From contig CAIQQL010000080.1 of NCBI GenBank assembly GCA_903873955.1, positions 1 to 14,355 on the forward strand: DNA of 14,355 bases. Reading direction: 5' to 3'. The first letter of the stretch is position 1. Each line of letters starts with the position of its first letter. This stretch comes from an uncultured archaeon. Lineage in GTDB: Archaea; Nanobdellota; Nanobdellia; Pacearchaeales; GW2011-AR1. Shown here in pieces: positions 5,121 to 11,400 of the stretch. A program made the translations under genes and the position numbers. Under the pieces are notes generated by a model. The model searched no databases. It was not told the DNA's origin and was given only the letters and a program-made list of their open reading frames with translations.

Positions 5121-5909
5121 ATGAACAACAAAACAATAAGAAGCATCGGACTTGCAGCAATCGTAGGGGCAAGTAGTTTTATGCATTCAGTGAAAGCTGA
5201 AGAACAGCATACCAACCAGATAAGCACAAAAAGCAGCAGTGAAAAGGTAAAGGATGATCAAAAACAACCTTTGATTAAAGACGTTTACATCGAGACTGGA
5301 TGGCACTCAGAATATCTCGGGTCTTATGGATTTAGCATCACCCCAACACCAGTTATCCAAAGTTCATTAGGATTCAGTGTTGACAGAGTAAATTTCAGTC
5401 TTTGGAGTAATTATGACCCTAAACAGGGCCTGACTGAACTTGATCCGGGGATCTCTGCAACGTGGGAGACAAAATATCTTAAAATAACCCCCCAGTTCAA
5501 CGTGTTCACGTTTCCAAGCGTCAGTAAAACTATTGATGATTCATTAGGTTTGACTTTGCAAACCAAGCATCTGCCATTGGATGTCAGTTTGTTTGGAGTG
5601 CAGGCCTTCGGAGAAGGAAGTCATGCAGGAAGGCTGTTTCAGTTAAGCCTCGGAAAGACACTCCCGCTGACCTTTGTCTCAAAGAGACTGACCTTAGGCG
5701 TAGCAACGACGATCACCTACAATGATCACTACTTCGTCAGAGGAAACGGGTTCTCCGTAGTTTCTACAGGGGTAAACGCCAATTATGATCTGGGCAAAGG
5801 ATACTCTGTGTCTTCAGGTGTTAGAGCTCAGATGTCCTTGCAGGATAGGTTTGGTAAAGTGTTTAAAGATGATTCAGTTTTCGAGTTCTCTTTCTCTAAG
5901 AAATTTTAG
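5121..5909 (+). CDS. Secreted beta-barrel-like (porin-like) protein
   Basis: A 262-residue protein with a clear Sec signal peptide: basic start, hydrophobic core IGLAAIVGASSFM, and likely cleavage after VKA (residue 26). A polar Lys/Ser/Gln-rich linker follows to about 52. The rest is alternating beta strands with short turns, such as VNFSLWSNYD, YLKITPQFNVFTF, SLGLTLQTKHLPLDVSLFGV, LTLGVATTITYNDHYF and VFEFSFSKKF, some ten or more strands, ending in Phe. This is the pattern of bacterial outer-membrane barrels, with a general likeness to TorF-type putative porins in length and rhythm only. In an archaeon, where an outer membrane is exceptional, it could sit in the cell envelope, be released, or be a soluble beta protein. 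It has a structured leader and is read divergently from the PhoU gene. Confidence 0.7.
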   Translation: MNNKTIRSIGLAAIVGASSFMHSVKAEEQHTNQISTKSSSEKVKDDQKQPLIKDVYIETGWHSEYLGSYGFSITPTPVIQSSLGFSVDRVNFSLWSNYDPKQGLTELDPGISATWETKYLKITPQFNVFTFPSVSKTIDDSLGLTLQTKHLPLDVSLFGVQAFGEGSHAGRLFQLSLGKTLPLTFVSKRLTLGVATTITYNDHYFVRGNGFSVVSTGVNANYDLGKGYSVSSGVRAQMSLQDRFGKVFKDDSVFEFSFSKKF

Positions 5910-5981
5910 AGACAATGAACCCCTGGACACAATAGAAGAGAGAAACAACAGATTTTTAATGCAGCCGGGGGTAATAGGTCC

Positions 5982-6560
5982 ATGAAAAAAGCTGTTTTTG
6001 TCATTGAGCATCTCGAGCCTGAGCTCTGGGATTGGTGCATAATTGAGTATAAACACATTTCACAGATGGTAGGAAAAGAGCAGGTGTGGTTCACGAATAT
6101 CAAGAAGGAAGATATACATAAACTGGCTCCTTTCGGAAAAGTGACTGAACAATCAGTCAAGGAATTAGGGCTTAAAGATGCCTGTATTTTAGATCCGGAA
6201 GCGCCTGAGACACTGACTCCTCTGGCAGCAAAAGAGTTCACCTACTTTGTTTTCGGGGGTATTCTCGGCGATCATCCTCCAAAGAAAAGGACTGAAGAAG
6301 AACTCACCTGCTTCCTCAAAGACATAAGGGCATTTGACATAGGAAAAGAACAGATGAGCACAGACAATGCGGTTTTTGTGACCAAAGAGATCATTGAAGG
6401 GAAAAACCTGTCTAATCTAAAGTTTCAAGATAGTTTAGAGATCGAAATAGATGAGATTGAATCAACCATCCTTCCATTCAGGTACACACTAGTACAAGGA
6501 AAGCCACTAATTAGTGAAGAGCTGGTCAGGTTTATCAAAAAAAGAGACAAAGTAGAGTAG
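5982..6560 (+). CDS. SPOUT-superfamily SAM-dependent methyltransferase, Sfm1/DUF431 type
   Basis: A 192-residue protein whose motifs match the family called predicted SAM-dependent RNA methyltransferase (DUF431), which includes yeast Sfm1, an arginine methyltransferase of ribosomal protein Rps3. The start IEHLEPELWDWCIIEYKHI (8-26) resembles the family start. YFVFGGILGDHPP (88-100) and GKEQMSTDNAVFVTKEII (121-138) are the conserved blocks that form the SAM-binding trefoil knot, and LPFRYTL (164-170) closes the domain. The length is near full for the family. The archaeal substrate, RNA or a ribosomal protein, is not established from the sequence. It follows the secreted protein by 72 bases on the same strand, with GGGGGTAATAGG just ahead of the ATG, and may be co-transcribed or have its own promoter. 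Confidence 0.88.
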   Translation: MKKAVFVIEHLEPELWDWCIIEYKHISQMVGKEQVWFTNIKKEDIHKLAPFGKVTEQSVKELGLKDACILDPEAPETLTPLAAKEFTYFVFGGILGDHPPKKRTEEELTCFLKDIRAFDIGKEQMSTDNAVFVTKEIIEGKNLSNLKFQDSLEIEIDEIESTILPFRYTLVQGKPLISEELVRFIKKRDKVE

Positions 6561-6695
6561 ATCTATCTATGTAAAAGTCTTCTTGTCCTGCGCGATTTTC
6601 GAACACATTTTCTCATAAGGATACTATAAGAGAGGGCTTCTTAAAGATTTTCATGGCCAAAAAATGGAAAAAAAGAAGAATATAGCCAAAAAAAC

Positions 6696-6711
6696 ATATA
6701 AAATATTTAAA
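6696..6711 (+). promoter_or_regulatory. TATA-box region for the MutS-family gene
   Basis: ATATAAAA (6696-6703) and TATTTAAA (6704-6711) lie side by side. Initiation about 25 bp downstream would fall between 6725 and 6734, giving a leaderless or very short leader mRNA from the ATG at 6734. The rest of the 173-bp gap after the methyltransferase shows no gene or clear terminator. Confidence 0.5.
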
Positions 6712-6733
6712 CCATAAGAAGCATGGAAGGTCA

Positions 6734-8470
6734 ATGAAAAAGGAGATTTTGTCTTTTATCGAACAGAACCAGCTCTCACCGTTTGAGAAAAGCAAGGTGA
6801 GTAGCAAAGAAGAAGGAGAAGAAATCTTCAAAACAAAGGACGCACGAGCCATACATATGAAAGTGCTTGCAAAACTGTCATCAAATTTTAAATTCGACCA
6901 GACCTCTCTCCTCTGGCAGGCATTTCCTCTGACAAATACAAAAGAAGAGATTGAAAAAAGACAAGGATTCTTCAGGGAGATTACTGAAAGGAAGGATAAT
7001 GCCTCCCTTAAAAAACTCAAGGTTCCTAAGGCAGTCTGGAAACCTAAATATAGTGTCATTACCGTTACTGAAGATGAAGACACATTAATGCAGTTGAAAA
7101 AAGCTGACTGTCCGGTCCAGTTCCTTATTTCGCAATATGATGTAGAATCCCTTGCAGGATATGAACTCATCCAGGTTATCAATTGTGAGCAATTCTCCCA
7201 TATGCTTGAACGATTGCCTCAAACAGTGTTCATTGACCAAGTTGAGGATATCTACCTGGAAAGATTCCTGATATTGCTCTCAAGTTGGAAAGAAAACATT
7301 GAGATCCTAGAAAGAGAGAAAACAAATCCCGATATTGAAGGTTTACTCTACGAGATACAATCCCTATTTCCACTCTTGGAAGAGAAAAGGACAGAAGTGT
7401 TTTCCAAGGAAGAAGCAGACAGGGAACTTGAAAGGATGAATGAGGTTATTTTCTCCAAACTCAAGAACCTGACCATTTCAGGAGAAGTGCTTTTCTCCAT
7501 GATGAACAAAAAAGAGTTGCCTTTGGAGATTCGAGAGATCCTCAGGACAGAGATCAACCAGAGCAGGCTGCATGAGGGAGTTTTAAGGATGGGTCTACCA
7601 TTGAGTCTTGATGAAAAAGAGCTTGACGCGCAGATACAGGCCCAAAATGCAAATGAGTTTGCAACATCCGCAGAGCGAGTAAAGAAGAACGCAAAAGAGC
7701 TTAAAGCCTTGCCTCAGAAACTGCAAAGACTGAGCGAGCAGCTGCTCCTTTTCGATTTTATGGCAGGTATCTCAAATTATATCACTCAGACAACAGCTAT
7801 GCCTGAAACAGCTGAAGAGCTTTCTTTTGAGCAAGCCCAAAGCCTGCTGATTGAAAATGCCCAACCCATCTCTTTTCATCTGACAAATGCACACCGATGT
7901 TCAATGCTGACGGGAGCAAATAGCGGAGGTAAGACTACCTTGCTTGAGCATATCCTGCAGGTAATCTCACTCTACCAGTTAGGGCTCCCCATGAAAGGAA
8001 AAGTCAGGACTCCCTTGTTTACAGAAGTGTTCTACTTTGCAAAAAACAAAGGATCGCAAAGCAAAGGGGCGTTTGAAACTTTGCTAACGCAGATGTCCAT
8101 GGTCAAACCAGGAAAAAGGACTTTGATTTTGGCCGATGAGATAGAAGCAGTAACAGAACCAGGTGTTGCAGGAAAGATCATCAGTGCGACAGCAGATTAC
8201 TTTTCAAATAAAGGTTGTTTTTTGGTGTTCGCGACACATTTAGGCCAGGAGATACAGAACCATCTGCCAAGCTATGCAAGGATAGATGGGATTGAGGCAA
8301 AGGGCCTAGATGAGAACAACGAGCTCATCGTAGACCATAGCCCAGTCATAGGAAGATTGGCAAGCTCTACCCCTGAGTTGATCATTGAAAAGATGTATAA
8401 AACAAAACAGACAGAGTATTTCAACCACTTATACAGCTGGCTTAAAAATTCACCAAAAGCAGGGCATTAA
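6734..8470 (+). CDS. MutS-family ATPase (domain V) lacking mismatch-recognition domain
   Basis: A 578-residue protein. The C-terminal half is the MutS ATPase: Walker A GANSGGKT (394-401, K400), a signature-like SKGAFETLLTQM (443-454), Walker B TLILADEIEAV (463-473, D468 and E469), and the switch Thr-His in FATHLG (499-504). The N-terminal 380 residues are mostly charged helices (a long one near 190-245 and another near 300-345), as in the MutS core/lever region. No N-terminal mismatch-binding domain with the Phe-X-Glu motif is visible, and no Smr nuclease domain as in MutS2. It is therefore one of the short MutS-like proteins common in archaea, whose roles in repair or recombination are mostly undefined. 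It stands alone on its strand and ends against the convergent surface-protein gene with overlapping stop codons. Confidence 0.85.
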   Translation: MKKEILSFIEQNQLSPFEKSKVSSKEEGEEIFKTKDARAIHMKVLAKLSSNFKFDQTSLLWQAFPLTNTKEEIEKRQGFFREITERKDNASLKKLKVPKAVWKPKYSVITVTEDEDTLMQLKKADCPVQFLISQYDVESLAGYELIQVINCEQFSHMLERLPQTVFIDQVEDIYLERFLILLSSWKENIEILEREKTNPDIEGLLYEIQSLFPLLEEKRTEVFSKEEADRELERMNEVIFSKLKNLTISGEVLFSMMNKKELPLEIREILRTEINQSRLHEGVLRMGLPLSLDEKELDAQIQAQNANEFATSAERVKKNAKELKALPQKLQRLSEQLLLFDFMAGISNYITQTTAMPETAEELSFEQAQSLLIENAQPISFHLTNAHRCSMLTGANSGGKTTLLEHILQVISLYQLGLPMKGKVRTPLFTEVFYFAKNKGSQSKGAFETLLTQMSMVKPGKRTLILADEIEAVTEPGVAGKIISATADYFSNKGCFLVFATHLGQEIQNHLPSYARIDGIEAKGLDENNELIVDHSPVIGRLASSTPELIIEKMYKTKQTEYFNHLYSWLKNSPKAGH

Positions 8471-11400
8471 TACTTATAGTTTCTTGGAGGCTTTGGATAA
8501 TATCTCTCATTGGAAAGATATTCTTTGTTCAGGATTTTTATATAATACACCAGCCCTGCAACAACAAGCGCGACAATTACCACAACGAGAAGGATAAAAA
8601 TCGCATCTTTGAGGTTCTTTGAGAGATTGCCCATACCCAGATAATCAAGGATATGAGGTTGACGGGTGACATTCTGGGCCGTCTGATTGTTTCCCGTACC
8701 GGTTATGCTCGAGGGGACTTTTCCAGGTACTTGAGCGGTAGTGTTGGTTGAATCAGAAAGATAGTACATCGTGATATTCGCTTTTCCAGCAACGATACTG
8801 TTCAAGGTGACCTGAAGACTGTAGAATCCTTCTAGATAGAATTTCATACTGTCATGGATGCCTAAAATTGCCTGTTGAGGAGTGGAAGAGACATTCACGA
8901 TTACATAATCACTTGTCACATTGATGACTCCTAAGCCATGCTGCGCGCCCTTGATGATGAACATGGACCTCTGTTGCGGACCTAGTAAGAGGGTCAAAGG
9001 AAGATTAGGGCCAAAACTCGATCCATCATAACTCAAAGTGTTCACCCAGTAACTTGGAGCTTCAACCACATTGACAGGATTGCCTCCTCCGCCACCGCCT
9101 CCCCCTCCTCCGCCACCGCCTCCTGAAGAAGGAGGAGGACTGCTGCTACCATGATTGATAGAGAAGTTGATGGCATAAGATCCTGTATTTCCGGCATAAT
9201 CAGTTACTGCAACTAACAAGGTATAGTTTGCATTGGTATTGATTTCAGGAGAGGTTGTTGAATAGCTGCTTCCTGAAAAAGACCAGTTGACGAGGACATT
9301 ATTGCTCATGTCCATGATGGCCATCCAGCCAGACTTCGTGTCATCAGATGAAGTGATGACGACATTAATCGTCTTTTCATAAGAGAAGTAACCTGCACTA
9401 GGAGAGTTGATCGTTGGGAAAGGTGCCGTACGATCAACCTTGAAAGTCGCATTGGTAAAATTAACATTTCCAGCACTATCGTTTGCATAAGCGTTGATGG
9501 TATAATACCCTTCAGATAAAGGCAAGAGCATAGATCTATTATTGACATATAAAGCAGGTATTGAGCTATTGCTTGAACCGTTATACAAGAAGAACCACAG
9601 GGAGTTTGTGTCACTTGAGTTCGTGAGATTAATATTGACGGTGACATAATTTCCGCTATACTGAGGATTGTTTAAGGCTGCATTTGGCAGAGGGGAGGTT
9701 ATTGCAACATAAGGTGGAAGGATGTCTTCATGTGCCGCAAAATAAGAGAGATGATAGGTCCATATCACCAAATCACTTCCCGAACTCACAAAACATTCCC
9801 GGAAACCGTTAATAGACAACGGTGAATAATCAGTAGGGCTTGCGCAGGGGATTGTAATCAGATGCAACAGCCCATTTTCAGACCAGGCAGCACTCTTGTT
9901 TGCCATGCCTGGAAGGACAATTTTTGCAGGTTGCGTAAGGTTCAAATCAATAGTGGAACCAACCTTTAACACAACGAGAACATTGCCTCCGGCAAGGGCC
10001 CTGAAAACAGAGATATTTGTCGAGATATTGACCAGGGTAGGCAAAGCAAAGTTTCCAGTCCAGTTATTACCAGAGATTCCAGTATTGTTCAAGAACGTGA
10101 CGCTATAATTCAAAGAACCATTGCTTCTGATAAAAGTCACGACGAAAGTGCTTAAGGAGGGTAAATTGCCATCACTATGGGTGACCTGGGAAAGATCAAG
10201 GGAGATATTTTCATTCAGAGCCCTGCTGCCATTGATAAGAATTAGAGAAAGACTACCGAACCCATCAGGAAGGATGAGCGTAGTGATATTGGCAGGAAGA
10301 GTATAATTGGACGTATTCAGAATCTGGGCATAACTAGGCAAGGCAGAGATAGAGAAGGTTACATTCTTGTTTGAGATATGATTATAGGAGTCATTTGCGT
10401 AGAAAGCAAAGGTATAACTGCCATTTGAGAGATTGGTAAGGGTTATAGTCGATCCTGTAAACATTCGATTGCTTGTTCCATTGAAGAACCAGAGGCTAGA
10501 CACATTAGAAGCATCCTGAGCACTGAAATTGATAGTGATTAGTTGGTTAATAGCGTAAGAGGTGTTGCTTGGCGAGTTAACAACAATAGAAGGACCAAAC
10601 GTGTCATTGACAGTGACCCATAACGTTCGAGTGGAGGCACTAAAGTTCTGAGAGTCAAAATAGGCAACGGTCACATTGAAGTAACCTACACGAGGAAGAT
10701 AATAATTATCGCTTAAAGGAGAACTACCCATATCAAAAAGTGACCCATTGAAATAAAGTCCGATAGGGCCTTCACCTGAGATAAGGGTGGCATTGATAGG
10801 TATATAGACTCCAGGTTCATAAATCGTGAGATTATTTGCCGAATTGTTCAGGTATAACCCGAGAAGACTAGGAGATTGGGTTAAAGTGACATTTAAGAAA
10901 ACCGTTGCTGAGGTATAATTCTGGCTAGCATTGACAAAGAATTGATAAAGATAATTTCCAACTCCAAGCGAGGCATTATCTCCTAGAGAAAGATTAAGAC
11001 CGTTTCTGAATATCTGTAATGTTCCTCCAGAAGTGTTTCCCGTGGCGCTGACCCAATAAGGGGCAAGAGAGGTTATATTTGAGCCATTGCCATTCAGTCT
11101 TGCAGTGATATTTGGGATTGCTGGGTTGACAACTAAGGTATCAATCTCGGATGAAGCAGAATAGTTTTGACAACCGAAGGTTGTATAATTATAGGTATAG
11201 CTAGAGGCACCAAGGATTGAACTATCAGCAACAGAACTGCCATTACCTATGATGACCCCGTTCCTTATCAGAAAATAGGTACATCCACCGTCACCAAGAT
11301 TACTTTCTGTGGCAGTATAATTAGAGATACCGCCATAGGTTATAGAAGATGAGACAGAACCCGTGGTTATCGGAATTGCAGGGGTGACGATATAAGACTG

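Noticed and set aside
6561..6733. Intergenic gap as site of a tRNA, small RNA gene or terminator
   Set aside because: No cloverleaf, no strong hairpin and no clear T-tract terminator could be found; only the TATA region for the MutS-family gene is supported.
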